A stretch of DNA of 64,000 bases from Anaerocaecibacter muris (GCF_943192945.1 NZ_CALPCE010000002.1:1-64000), one strand, 5' to 3'. Counted from the stretch's first letter, positions 17,891 to 26,993 are shown. The notes: generated by a model not told the origin, from the sequence alone. Made by a program: numbers and translations.

Positions 17891-18862
17891 ATGAGCGATA
17901 ACGAAGGCAACCAAAACAATAACGACGCGGCGGAATACCGACGTCGCGCCGACGCGGAACTCGAAAAGCAGTTAATGCAGTTTCGGTTAGGGCTGTTCGG
18001 CGGCGTTTCGCGGCGTGCGGTGCAGACCGAAAACGTCGCGGAGCAAGACGGTAAAGCGGCGGACGGAACATCGAGCGACGATATGCGCGGCGTACACGGC
18101 GGGCATAGATTGCGCCTGCGAAAATCGGTGCGCAACGACGCGAAGCTCGACGGGTTCAGCGACGTGGAACTTGTGGAAACGCTGTTGTCCTATCTCATAC
18201 CGCAAAAGGACACCAACGTAACCGCGCACGCGTTATTGAACAGATACGGCACGGTGCTGGGCGTGCTTCGCGCGCCGACGGAGGAGCTGGTAAAGTTTTC
18301 CGCGGTGACGGAGTGCGCGGCGCGGACGTTGCCCATGCTCGCGCTTGCGTGTTTGTACAACGGCGAGCGCGAGTTAAAAATACACGGACCTAATTTCGCC
18401 GCGCGGTTTTTCGGGAAAATGACGGAGGGCTTGCGCGAGGGAACGTATGCGGCGTATTTGGACGGCAAGTTCCGTCTGATAGCGTTCGAGCGGTGCGACG
18501 ATAGCGACATACTTCCGTCGCGCGAAATCATTTGCGCCGCCGACAGGTGCAAGGCGGAATACGTCTTGCCGTTGCGTCGCGAGCCCGATATTTACCCCGA
18601 CGCGTTCGGCTTGACGGCGCACGTCGAAAAACTGTCCGCCGCGCTCGACTCCATGAATAAACGCCTGCTCGATTTTTTGCTGTTCACGGAATACGGACAT
18701 TACACGCTCGGCACTCCGCCCATAGGCGGCGGGTGGTACGCGCAGTATATCTTTGTGCCGTCTGCGAGTTATGCGGAGGCGGAGGTTGTCGACGACGATC
18801 GCGACATGGCGGCGGAGGTTGCGGCGGTCATTTCGGGCGGCGCGTATAAGAAAGACGGTTGA
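17891..18862 (+). CDS. RadC-like protein lacking the JAMM metal motif
   Basis: 323 residues. The first 75 or so are charged and probably disordered. Residues about 85-160 match the RadC helix-hairpin-helix part (FSDVELVETLLSYL, then LLNRYGTVLGVL). The C-terminal half follows the RadC/JAB fold pattern but lacks the expected HNHPSG metal-binding loop; the equivalent place reads LRREPDIYPDAF. It is therefore likely inactive as a metalloenzyme. The start ATG has no strong ribosome site. The gene stands alone between the LoaP-like gene and the DUF1858 gene, so its role may differ from ordinary RadC. Confidence 0.75.
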   Translation: MSDNEGNQNNNDAAEYRRRADAELEKQLMQFRLGLFGGVSRRAVQTENVAEQDGKAADGTSSDDMRGVHGGHRLRLRKSVRNDAKLDGFSDVELVETLLSYLIPQKDTNVTAHALLNRYGTVLGVLRAPTEELVKFSAVTECAARTLPMLALACLYNGERELKIHGPNFAARFFGKMTEGLREGTYAAYLDGKFRLIAFERCDDSDILPSREIICAADRCKAEYVLPLRREPDIYPDAFGLTAHVEKLSAALDSMNKRLLDFLLFTEYGHYTLGTPPIGGGWYAQYIFVPSASYAEAEVVDDDRDMAAEVAAVISGGAYKKDG

Positions 18863-18902
18863 CCGCAAATTAACAAATATGCGCGTTATAAAATGCAAAC
18901 GA

Positions 18903-18932
18903 TTGACAAAAAATAACCGAGCGTGATACAAT
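18903..18932 (+). promoter_or_regulatory. Promoter before the DUF1858 gene
   Basis: TTGACA, 18 bases, TACAAT, 40 bases after the RadC-like stop. The transcript leader contains a 9-bp hairpin. Confidence 0.8.
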
Positions 18933-18936
18933 ATAG

Positions 18937-18962
18937 CTCGGCTTTAATAAAGAAAAGCCGAG
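18937..18962 (+). promoter_or_regulatory. Leader hairpin of the DUF1858-pth-mfd unit
   Basis: CTCGGCTTT and AAAGCCGAG pair as a perfect 9-bp stem with an 8-base A-rich loop, starting within a few bases of the predicted transcript start. There is no T-run, so it is not a terminator. A 5' stabilising hairpin or protein site is likely. Confidence 0.6.
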
Positions 18963-19018
18963 GCGCGTATTGCGCGCGGCGCGGCGAGCGAATCGCTTTG
19001 CGCAAAGGAGTTGATAAA

Positions 19019-19228
19019 ATGGCAAACAAAGTTACAGCGGATATGACCATATACGACGTTTTGTGCTTGGATCCCGAAAACGAAAAAATCGCGCAGGTGT
19101 TTTTCGATATGGGCATGCACTGCTTGGGCTGTCCCATTTCGCGCGGCGAAACCGTTGCGGAAGCGGCGGAAGCGCACGGCAACGACGTAAACGAGCTTGT
19201 GAACAAACTCAACGCCGTTATAGCTTAA
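19019..19228 (+). CDS. DUF1858 domain protein
   Basis: 69 residues. Small cytoplasmic protein with the DUF1858 signature: an N-terminal TADMTIYDVL, then GMHCLGCP with a CxxC pair, then a helical end (HGNDVNELVNKLN). These domains occur alone or fused to redox and hybrid-cluster proteins; the CxxC suggests a redox or metal role, unproven. AAAGGAG lies 7 bases before the chosen ATG. A longer frame from 18923 would run through the leader hairpin and is unlikely. It lies 40 bases before pth. Confidence 0.88.
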   Translation: MANKVTADMTIYDVLCLDPENEKIAQVFFDMGMHCLGCPISRGETVAEAAEAHGNDVNELVNKLNAVIA

Positions 19229-19268
19229 CGGCGCGCTTGCCGATAGGCGGCGCAATAGTTTTACTGTT

Positions 19269-19835
19269 ATGAAACTTGTAGTCGGCTTGGGCAATCCCGA
19301 TAGGGAATATCGGGATACCTATCATAACATCGGCTTTAACGCGGTGGATATTCTCGCCGCGCGGTTAGACGCGCCCGCGTTCGCGTATGACAAAAAGAGC
19401 AATGCGGAGCTTGCCGACGTTGCGCTCGGCGGCAAGGTTTTGCTGTGCAAGCCGCAAACGTACATGAACTTATCGGGCGACAGCGTCGGATATTTGTCGC
19501 GCTACTATAAAATAGATATGCGCGATATTATCGTGCTTTACGACGATATAGACATTGCCAAGGGCGTTGTGCGCGCGCGGCTCGACGGGTCGGCGGGAAC
19601 GCACAACGGTATGCGCGATATAGTGAGCAAGCTGGGCGGAACGGGCTTTGCGCGCGTGCGCATAGGCACGGGCTTTAAGCCTAACTATATGTCGCTCGCC
19701 GATTACGTGCTGTCGCATTTTTCGAGCGGCGAGCGCGACTTACTCAAAGCCGCGTGCGAAGCGGCGTGCGATTTTACGGAAAAATGGATTAAGGGCGAGG
19801 ACTGGCAGGAGCTTACCGTAACGGTTGCGCGGTAG
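19269..19835 (+). CDS. pth: Peptidyl-tRNA hydrolase
   Basis: Releases peptides from stalled peptidyl-tRNA. The 188 residues match the bacterial Pth length. Visible motifs are GLGNPDREYRDTYHNIGF with the catalytic His near residue 20, KPQTYMNLSG near 59-68, DDIDIAKG near 92-99, and GSAGTHNGMRDI near 107-118. There is no strong ribosome site. It is followed after 5 bases by mfd, the classical pth-mfd order of Firmicutes. Confidence 0.96.
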   Translation: MKLVVGLGNPDREYRDTYHNIGFNAVDILAARLDAPAFAYDKKSNAELADVALGGKVLLCKPQTYMNLSGDSVGYLSRYYKIDMRDIIVLYDDIDIAKGVVRARLDGSAGTHNGMRDIVSKLGGTGFARVRIGTGFKPNYMSLADYVLSHFSSGERDLLKAACEAACDFTEKWIKGEDWQELTVTVAR

Positions 19836-19840
19836 AAATT

Positions 19841-22800
19841 ATGCGAAGTATCGGCGAGGTAATAAACGCCGCGGGCGGCAGTATAGGCGAAGCCGTCGCG
19901 GCGGTTAAGAGCGGTAAAAAAACGTCCGTATTCGGGTTGACCAAATCGGACGTATTATTGTTTTGCACCGCTTTCGACAAGTTTTTGCTTGTTTGCGCGG
20001 ACGTGGTTGCGGCGCGGACGGCGTTTGTCGAGCTGTCTTTGCACTACCCGTCGGCGGAGCTGTTGTTGCCCAAAAACAACGTGTTGCTCATTTCGGGCGC
20101 GCGCGAAAATTCGGGCATGCGCGCACGCGCGCTGTACAACATAGCAAGCGGAAAAAGCACGGTCGTAGTGACTACCGCCGAGGCGTTGATGCAGATTGTT
20201 CCGCCGCGCGCGTTTTTCACTTCCGCCGCCGTCACCTTTAAAGTGGGGCAAAAGGAACGCACCGACGCGATTATAAGTCGGCTTACCGCCGCGGGGTACG
20301 TTAGGTGCGGGCACGTGGACGAGCCGTGCACTTTTTCGGTGCGCGGCGACATACTGGACGTGTGCGCGCCGAGCGGCGAGGCTGCGCGTATCGAATTTTT
20401 CGGATACGAGTGCGACAGCGTGCGCGTGCTCGATATTGCGTCGCAGAGCGCGGGCGCGCGCATCGACGAGTTTACGGCGTATCCCGCGACCGAAACGCCC
20501 GCCGCCGAACGAAGCGAGGCAATCGCAAAGCTGATAGACGCGGGCGAGCGGCGCAAGACCGCGGGCGTACCCATAGAGCACCGCTTGGCGGAACGTCTGC
20601 GTGCGGGCGATACCGACGGCGCGCAGACCGTATTGCCGTTGTTTCCGCACACCACGCTCGACAGGTTTTGCGGTTTGCCGATGATTATAGCGGACGCCAA
20701 AACCGTGTACGACGGGTGCGTGTTTGCATACCGCGAGCACGCCTCGCGCGCCAAGCGGCTTATAGACGCGGGCGAAGCGCCGTACTGTGCGGCGGACAAC
20801 CTTGTAAGCGCGCCGCCGACGGACGGGTGCGCGCTGTGCTTTCACGCGATAGACAGCAACAACAGGTTCTTTTCGCCCGACGCGGTGTATAAGCTGAAAA
20901 GTTTGGACTTGCCCATGTACGGGCGCAATCTTGCGGAGCTTGTAAACGACGTTGCGGGCTGGCAGTCGCGCGGGTTTAAAGTGCTTATTGCCGCGGACAT
21001 AAAAGAGGGGCTGGAACAACTGGACTGCTTCGGGGTGGAATATATCGCGCCGACGGCGGACGGCGGTATGTTCTTCGACGCGCAGATCGTCGTTATCGGC
21101 ATGCGCAACGTCGGCAAAAAGCGCGACCCGTTCGAGTCGGTGCGGCGCACGGGCATGGCGGAACTGCCCAAGGTCGGCGATTATGTCGTGCACGAAACGC
21201 ACGGCATCGGCTTGTGCGAAGCGGTGGGCGCGGTGGACTTCGGCGGATACGAACGCGACTATATAACCGTGCGATACGCGGGCGGCGATACACTGTACGT
21301 GCCTGTCGAAAACATGGGCAGGTTGAGCAAGTACGACTTTAACGACGCGCCGCCGAAGCTGAACAAACTGGGCGGCGCGGAGTTCGAGCGCGCCAAAGCT
21401 CGCGTCAAATCTCGGCTTAAAGCAATGGCGTTCGACCTATTGGAACTGTACGCCAAGCGCGAAACGGTCAAAGGCAAGGCTTACGCCACGGACGGGGAAA
21501 TGGAGGACGAGTTTGCCGCGGACTTCCCGTTCACAGAAACGCCCGACCAGCTCGCCGCAATCGACGCGTGCTATTCGGACTTGTCAAGCGGCAAGATAAT
21601 GGACAGACTTATATGCGGCGACGTGGGCTTCGGCAAGACCGAAGTCGCGTTGCGCGTCGCGTTCAAGGTCGCGGCGCAGGGCGGGCAGGTCGCGTTCATG
21701 TCGCCGACGACAGTGCTTTGCCATCAGCATTACAACACGACCAAGGCGCGTATGGAGCGGTTCGGACTTAACGTAGCCGCGCTGTCGCGCGCCGAGCCGA
21801 ACACAGCCAAAACGATTAACGGTTTGGCGGACGGGTCGGTGGATATTGTGTGCGGCACGCACAAGCTGTTGGGCAGCGGCATAAAGTTTAAGAATTTGGA
21901 ACTGCTTATACTGGACGAGGAACAGAAGTTCGGCGTGTCCGACAAGGAGAAAATTAAAAACCTTAAAACGGATATTAACGTGCTTACGCTGTCCGCAACG
22001 CCCATACCGCGAACTTTGCACATGGCAATGTCGGGCATACGCGACGTGTCTATGCTCGAAACGCCGCCGACGGGCAGACTGCCTGCGCAAGTGTACGTCA
22101 CCGAATATTCGGACGCGCTCGCGCAAGACGCGGTCACTCGCGAGGTCGCGCGCGGCGGGCAGGTTTTTATTGTCTATAACTATGTCACGGGCGGCGCGAC
22201 GGGCAAGGGCATCGCCGAGTACGCGGGCAGACTGCAATCTATGATGCCCGATATAAAGTTTACGTATGCGCACGGGCAAATGGATAAGCGCAAACTTACC
22301 GCCGCCGTCGAGAGCTTTGCCGAGCGTAAAGCGGACGTGCTTGTCGCGACCACAATTATAGAAAACGGCATAGACATACCCAACGCCAACACCATGATAG
22401 TATACGGCGCGGAAAACATGGGTTTAAGTCAAATGTATCAGCTTAAAGGTAGGGTCGGGCGGTCGGATCGCGTGGCGCAGGTTTACTTTACTTACGGCAA
22501 CGAAAGCAAACTGACGGGCGCGGCTCTCGAACGCTTGGAGGCCGTGTCGCGCTATACCGAACTTGGTAGCGGCGTGAAGATAGCCGAACAGGACATGCGC
22601 ATACGCGGCGTGGGGAACGTGTTCGGCGCGGAACAGCACGGACACATGGTGAGCGTCGGCTATTCGCTGTATTGCAAGCTGTTGCAAGAGGCTGTCGCGG
22701 AAATAAAAGGGCAAACCTTGCGGACGCATAAAGACCCCGTCATGAAAGTGGATTTTACCGCCGTTATTCCCAAAGACTATTGCGACGGCGCAATGCGCGT

Positions 22801-23116
22801 AGAACTGTACCGCAGAATTTCGCAACTGAAAACGGAAGCGGAGCGCGACGAACTGTTGACCCGTCTGAAAGACGCTTACGAGTCGGTGCCGACTGAACTT
22901 AAAAATCTGGCAAACGTCGGGCTTATGAAAAACCTTGCCGCCGCAATCAACGCTACCGTCGTAACGCTGTTGCGATCGGGCGCAAAAATAGAGTTCGGCG
23001 ACGTCAAGGACGTAAAAGCGGGCTTCGATAAGTTCGGCGGCGTGTTCAACGCGACCAAAGTTCCTATCGTCGTGTTCGACAGCGTAAAATCGCTTATGAA
23101 ATATTTGACCGATTGA
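19841..23116 (+). CDS. mfd: Transcription-repair coupling factor
   Basis: ATP-driven translocase that removes RNA polymerase stalled at DNA damage and recruits UvrA. In order it shows a UvrB-like N-terminal region, an RNA polymerase-interacting domain near 430-510 (KVGDYVVHETHGIG), and RecG-like translocase motifs: Walker A GDVGFGKTEVALR near 591-603 and DEEQKFG near 691-697. The C-terminal part resembles D7. At 1091 residues it is somewhat shorter than the usual 1150, mainly in the N-terminal part. It is the last gene of the DUF1858-pth-mfd unit and ends at a terminator. Confidence 0.96.
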   Translation: MRSIGEVINAAGGSIGEAVAAVKSGKKTSVFGLTKSDVLLFCTAFDKFLLVCADVVAARTAFVELSLHYPSAELLLPKNNVLLISGARENSGMRARALYNIASGKSTVVVTTAEALMQIVPPRAFFTSAAVTFKVGQKERTDAIISRLTAAGYVRCGHVDEPCTFSVRGDILDVCAPSGEAARIEFFGYECDSVRVLDIASQSAGARIDEFTAYPATETPAAERSEAIAKLIDAGERRKTAGVPIEHRLAERLRAGDTDGAQTVLPLFPHTTLDRFCGLPMIIADAKTVYDGCVFAYREHASRAKRLIDAGEAPYCAADNLVSAPPTDGCALCFHAIDSNNRFFSPDAVYKLKSLDLPMYGRNLAELVNDVAGWQSRGFKVLIAADIKEGLEQLDCFGVEYIAPTADGGMFFDAQIVVIGMRNVGKKRDPFESVRRTGMAELPKVGDYVVHETHGIGLCEAVGAVDFGGYERDYITVRYAGGDTLYVPVENMGRLSKYDFNDAPPKLNKLGGAEFERAKARVKSRLKAMAFDLLELYAKRETVKGKAYATDGEMEDEFAADFPFTETPDQLAAIDACYSDLSSGKIMDRLICGDVGFGKTEVALRVAFKVAAQGGQVAFMSPTTVLCHQHYNTTKARMERFGLNVAALSRAEPNTAKTINGLADGSVDIVCGTHKLLGSGIKFKNLELLILDEEQKFGVSDKEKIKNLKTDINVLTLSATPIPRTLHMAMSGIRDVSMLETPPTGRLPAQVYVTEYSDALAQDAVTREVARGGQVFIVYNYVTGGATGKGIAEYAGRLQSMMPDIKFTYAHGQMDKRKLTAAVESFAERKADVLVATTIIENGIDIPNANTMIVYGAENMGLSQMYQLKGRVGRSDRVAQVYFTYGNESKLTGAALERLEAVSRYTELGSGVKIAEQDMRIRGVGNVFGAEQHGHMVSVGYSLYCKLLQEAVAEIKGQTLRTHKDPVMKVDFTAVIPKDYCDGAMRVELYRRISQLKTEAERDELLTRLKDAYESVPTELKNLANVGLMKNLAAAINATVVTLLRSGAKIEFGDVKDVKAGFDKFGGVFNATKVPIVVFDSVKSLMKYLTD

Positions 23117-23187
23117 TAAATGTAAAGCCACCCGCCGCAGGGCTATAAAGTTGCACGCGGCGTATAGTGCACAAAAATCCCGCAAGC

Positions 23188-23229
23188 AAAAATCCCGCCC
23201 GACAGCGCGTCGAACGGGATTTTTTATTT
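23188..23229. terminator. Terminator between mfd and a convergent membrane protein gene
   Basis: AAAATCCCG/CGGGATTTT outer stem with an inner CGAC/GTCG stem and T-run. It can serve both strands. Confidence 0.88.
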
Positions 23230-23252
23230 TGCATTATGTAGTAATCCGATTA

Positions 23253-23759
23253 TTAGTTAAATGTTTTGAGCAGGGGAAGTCCGCCGCCGACAGCCGCAAC
23301 AAGACCGCCGATAAAGCCGAGCCAAATGCCCACGCCTGCGCTGTAGTCGAGTTTCACAAAGTCTTTGAAGTCGCCTGCAAGCACAAGACCCGCAACAAGC
23401 ACGAGGATAGCGCCTACAAAAGCGAGCGCAACGCCGATTATGCGGACGATTTTGAGGTCTTTGCCCATGAACACGCGGAGTATGGCGTCAATAACGAGAA
23501 CTACCGCGCCGATAAGCAAGACGATAAACGAAATAAGGGTGAAAGTACGCGACGGCACGGTTATGCCAAACATTTCAGCGCCTTCTGCCGCTTTTTCCAT
23601 TTCAGCCCATTCCGCGTCAAACAAGCCTACCGATTTAGACGCGCTTCCTACCGTCATAGTCACGATACCCGTGCACATGCCGACGATTGCGAGCACAAGC
23701 CCGACAGCTACGAGCGCGGCGAAAATGAAGCCGCACAGTTTCTTTGCACTTTTTTCCAT
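23253..23759 (-). CDS. Four-helix membrane protein, paralogue of the 12.4 kb gene
   Basis: 168 residues, four predicted membrane helices (about 9-32, 70-91, 104-128, 140-160) separated by short loops; the loop after helix 1 is long and acidic. It matches the protein at 12394-13062 in length, order and the GxxLGFIGGLxAA segment, but lacks the AQPAT-rich tail. AGGAGG lies before the ATG. The promoter resembles that of the paralogue but has no G run. Function unknown. Confidence 0.75.
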   Translation of the reverse strand: MEKSAKKLCGFIFAALVAVGLVLAIVGMCTGIVTMTVGSASKSVGLFDAEWAEMEKAAEGAEMFGITVPSRTFTLISFIVLLIGAVVLVIDAILRVFMGKDLKIVRIIGVALAFVGAILVLVAGLVLAGDFKDFVKLDYSAGVGIWLGFIGGLVAAVGGGLPLLKTFN

Positions 23760-23792
23760 TTTTACCTCCTGATGGAAAAATTTATTATTTAC

Positions 23793-23821
23793 ATAATATC
23801 ACGGAAATAAGGATATGTCAA
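23793..23821 (-). promoter_or_regulatory. Promoter of the 23.3 kb membrane protein
   Basis: Minus-strand TTGACA (23821-23816), 17 bases, TATTAT (23798-23793). Same boxes as the paralogue at 13095-13124, with a mixed-sequence spacer. Confidence 0.82.
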
Positions 23822-24000
23822 GGGTTTATTTCAAGATAATTCATAATTTTACATTAAACACACATATTTTACACAAATGCGAGTTATTTCCCGTGCTATA
23901 TATTTTATGTATTATGATGTAGAATTAAGAATACAAAGTGCGCAATAAATGAGTTATAATATGGTAATTTGACTTTATGATAGCGTGTAAAGCCAAACCA
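23822..24000. other. AT-rich intergenic stretch without visible genes
   Basis: Nothing recognisable besides AT-rich sequence. It separates the membrane protein promoter from the repeat array. Confidence 0.5.
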
Positions 24001-24995
24001 CCCGTCATTCCGAGCTTGTCGATTGATCGGCGAACCGCCGAAAGATTGGGAGGCAATAACCAACACTCCCATCATTCCGAGCTTGCCGAGGAATCAAGGC
24101 GAACCGCCGCGGGGAGTACAAGATTACACTAACGTAACGCAATTATTCGGGAGCAAACACAATAAACGGTCAAAGCCCACACACGACAGAAATCCAAGCT
24201 GTGCTTGGTGCGGCTAACGCCTGGATTTCTCCGCCAATCACAGATTGGATTTCTTTCGTGTGTTTACTTAATTGCCGATTGAGTTTTCACCCGATTAATT
24301 GCATGCATAAAGTTATGGAGCTTCGGTCGAAATGATGGGGGGGGGGGTTAGATAATAAATAAGAGATAAAAGATAAGAGTTGAGGAAGTTTTGCGTAAAG
24401 CAAAACTTGATTAGATATATATAGAAAAGAAATGCTTATACTCCCATCATTCCGAGCTTGTCGATTGATCGGCGAACCGCCGAAAGATTGGGAGGCAATA
24501 ACCAACACTCCCATCATTCCGAGCTTGCCGAGGAATCTAGGCGAACTGCCGCAGGGAGTACAAGATTACACTAACGTAACGCAATTATTCGGGAGCAAAC
24601 ACAATAAACGGTCAAAGCCCACACACGACAGAAATCCAAGCTGTGCTTGGTGCGGCTTACGCCTGGATTTCTCCGCCAATCACAGATTGGATTTCTTTCG
24701 TGTGTTTACTTAATTGCCGATTGAGTTTTCACCCGATTAATTGCATGCATAAAGTTATGGAGCTTCGGTCGAAATGATGGGGGATTTAGATAATAAATAA
24801 GAGATAAAAGATAAGAGTTGAGGAAGTTTTGCGTAAAGCAAAACTTGATTAGATATATATAGAAAAGAAATGCTTATACTCCCATCATTCCGAGCTTGCC
24901 GAGGAATCAAGGCGAACCGCCGCAAGGGTGGGCGGCAATAACCAACACTCCCATCATTCCGAGCTTGTCGATTGATCGGCGAACCACCGCAGAAA
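24001..24995. repeat. Tandem array of palindromic repeat elements (two full units and one partial)
   Basis: TCATTCCGAGCTTGTCGA begins units at 24005, 24447 and 24886, so the period is 442 then 439 bases. Each full unit holds two copies of the TCATTCCGAGCTTG core, a central part with GAAATCCAAGC/GGATTTC dyads, and ends with CTTCGGTCGAAATGATGGG. The CCCATCATT start and AATGATGGG end form terminal inverted repeats. Units are joined by about 100 AT-rich bases containing an AAGTTTTGC/GCAAAACTT hairpin. The two long units are nearly identical except for the G run (11 against 5). No open frame looks real. Confidence 0.88.
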
Positions 24996-24999
24996 AGTA

Positions 25000-26199
25000 T
25001 TAAACAATATACTTTTCCAGTCTGCCGGTTTGTTTCAAGAACGACAGCATTGTATCGGCGGCGAACACGTCGGGCGCGAGCGCGAGGCATATCCCTATAT
25101 CGGTTTTGTCGATAAGCGTTTTAAGCCCGTATCCGTCGTCGGGATAGAGTCGTTTAAATACCTGCCACGCCGCGGAGTGACGGCGTTTTATTTCGTACAG
25201 CATGCGCAGTTGTTCGGTGCGAAATTCGTCCCTGCGATACTCGTAAAGTCGCATTTTCATGGGCGGGTATATAGCCGTTGCGTATACGCACGCGCGGCGC
25301 ACGTCCGTGCCGAAGTATTCGCAAACGCTGTCAATGCGGCGGCTGTTGTCGGGCGGAAATTCGGTTTTGACGGTCGTCAGACTTTTTATGTAAAACTCGG
25401 TCACGTAAGCGGACAGCAACATTTCCGTTTCGCCGCGCATGCCGAGCGGTCTGTCCTCGGCGGCGTACAGCATGCGCAACGCCTCCGCGGTCTGCGCCGC
25501 GCCCGAATTGTGCAAGAGTTCGGGCGTTCGTTCTACTATGCGCGCGCATTTTTCGCCCGCGCGCACAAGCGTTTCTGCCGCTTTCGTTCTGTTCTTTTCG
25601 TTCGATTTGAGTTCCGCCGTAGTTTCTGTTATCAGCTTTGCTATGTCCGAGGCAGTCGTGCCGTCCGCGCGCTCGCCGCGCATGTATGCGCCGAACGTCA
25701 GATCGAACGCCGCGAGGTCGAGCGCGACTACCTCGCCGAACAGCGAGGCGAGATTTTTGTCGGCGTCTTTCGCGTCGAACACTGCGGCGAACGGTTTTTT
25801 GCCGAGCCGCATTACGGCGAACGCTTTATCCTTTGTGCGATACGACGGGGAGTCCGCCGCGGCATAAGCGCGGGTGGGCGCGAGAATAAGTTTTTTACAC
25901 TCGGTCTTGCGCGCCGCGTCGAATTCACGCTCGCCGCCGCGCGCGATCGTGACGTCCGCGTCGCCGTCCACGACGCGGTAGCCCGCGCGCAAAAATATAT
26001 CCGCGCGGTCGAACCCGACGACGCGCACGGTACTGCCTTGCGGGGCGACCGCCGTCAACGCTTCGAGCGCGTTTGAATAGTGCGACGTGAGCGCGGGCGG
26101 ATCGTCGGCTCGGTCGGCGCAATCGCCGTCAAAGGGCGAGTCGTCGGCGCGCAGCGCGTCCGCAAAAATTTCCGATATGCTTTTCGTTTCGTTTTTCAT
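25000..26199 (-). CDS. Degenerate dehydroquinate-synthase-fold protein, function unknown
   Basis: 399 residues. The order of segments recalls the family of glycerol-1-phosphate dehydrogenases and iron-dependent alcohol dehydrogenases: VTIARGGERE in place of the GGG loop, then LAPTRAYAAADSP, then AVFDAKDADKNLASLFGEVVALDLAAFD, then a helical half with a RPLGMRGETEMLL segment. The expected metal-binding His/Asp residues are not evident, so an enzymatic role is doubtful. I prefer the ATG at 26199, 6 bases after a TATACT box with no ribosome site; a TTG at 26220 is in frame. The 3' end touches the repeat array. Confidence 0.55.
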   Translation of the reverse strand: MKNETKSISEIFADALRADDSPFDGDCADRADDPPALTSHYSNALEALTAVAPQGSTVRVVGFDRADIFLRAGYRVVDGDADVTIARGGEREFDAARKTECKKLILAPTRAYAAADSPSYRTKDKAFAVMRLGKKPFAAVFDAKDADKNLASLFGEVVALDLAAFDLTFGAYMRGERADGTTASDIAKLITETTAELKSNEKNRTKAAETLVRAGEKCARIVERTPELLHNSGAAQTAEALRMLYAAEDRPLGMRGETEMLLSAYVTEFYIKSLTTVKTEFPPDNSRRIDSVCEYFGTDVRRACVYATAIYPPMKMRLYEYRRDEFRTEQLRMLYEIKRRHSAAWQVFKRLYPDDGYGLKTLIDKTDIGICLALAPDVFAADTMLSFLKQTGRLEKYIV

Positions 26200-26205
26200 G
26201 CGTAC

Positions 26206-26211
26206 AGTATA
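26206..26211 (-). promoter_or_regulatory. -10 box placing the 26199 start at the transcript end
   Basis: Minus-strand TATACT lies 6 bases before the ATG. The -35 region is poor, so only the -10 box is called. Spacing matches the other leaderless promoters in this window. Confidence 0.45.
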
Positions 26212-26244
26212 CCTATACAAGGCGGTCGAAAATTGGGGGAAAAC

Positions 26245-26409
26245 ATGCGTTTATCGGGCTGTTTGTCGGAATTGTCGCATAGCGAAAAATCGCGCGAACG
26301 CATGGGGCTGTATTTGCGCGAATTGACTGCAATCGTGCGCGACGGGCGGGAATACGGCTTAAATTTTATAATTAACCGCTATTTCGGTCGCGTTCTAATC
26401 AAATTCTAA
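26245..26409 (+). CDS. Possible 54-residue protein
   Basis: Frame with GGGGGA 5 bases before the ATG, coding for a charged, helical 54-residue peptide with no known motif. It lies between divergent and convergent genes. It could be a chance frame; length and ribosome site are the only support. Confidence 0.3.
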   Translation: MRLSGCLSELSHSEKSRERMGLYLRELTAIVRDGREYGLNFIINRYFGRVLIKF

Positions 26410-26459
26410 TGTTTTGTTAATGACAAAATCACAAAGTTTGTGCTAAAATGTCAGTAAGC

Positions 26460-26993
26460 CTACCGAAGACAACGAAGTATGCGTTCCGTTATATCTACGG
26501 CGAGCGAATACACCGTGCCCAACCGTACCGCAGAAAGCGGGGTTTTGCGCGGGTCTGTCACGGTAGCGGTAATAGATACGTCGCCGACCTTGGGCAACTT
26601 TTTCCCGTCGGCGCTGCCGGGGGCTATCGAGCCGAACGCTATGCGGATTTTTCCCACGTCGCCCAGCCTGCCCACGGACGAGTCTATTGCGAGCACCTTT
26701 TTATCGCCGTGCGCGTCCTTGATGTGTTTGACCGCGTCTTTTAGATTAAGCGCGGTCACGGGTCGGGTGAGCGTGCCGTAAACGAACGCGGGCGCGCCGC
26801 GCTCCACGAGCATTTGTCCGACAATCGGACCGAGGCAGTCGCCCGTGACGCGGTCGGAACCTATGCACAGCACGACGGGGAGTTTGCCGAGGCTCAACAG
26901 CGCGCAGTCGAACTCGAAGTCGCGTTCGGATCCGACAAGCGGCTCCGCGCCGACGGACGCAGTATCGGGTAATGTAAAATCGTCGAAAGTCAT
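26460..26993 (-). CDS. yyaC: Spore protease-like protein YyaC
   Basis: Sporulation-associated relative of the germination protease GPR, found in nearly all endospore formers. Its exact role is unclear. Motifs: VVLCIGSDRVTGDCLGPIVG near 50-69 with a conserved GSDR..GD core, YGTLTRPVTA, and LAIDSSVGRLGDVG. The ATG at 26993 gives 177 residues; a TTG at 27044 is in frame. Neither has a strong ribosome site. It is divergent from the CvpA-like gene. Confidence 0.88.
   Translation of the reverse strand: MTFDDFTLPDTASVGAEPLVGSERDFEFDCALLSLGKLPVVLCIGSDRVTGDCLGPIVGQMLVERGAPAFVYGTLTRPVTALNLKDAVKHIKDAHGDKKVLAIDSSVGRLGDVGKIRIAFGSIAPGSADGKKLPKVGDVSITATVTDPRKTPLSAVRLGTVYSLAVDITERILRCLR

Noticed and set aside
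19955-21202. 415-codon minus-strand frame inside mfd
   Set aside because: Arg/His-rich translation without domains, wholly inside a clear mfd coding region.
24023-24713. Small frames in the repeat array
   Set aside because: They repeat with the array, cross its dyads and have no ribosome sites.
24001-24995. CRISPR array
   Set aside because: Repeats are about 440 bases long with a similar period, there are no short unique spacers and no cas genes.
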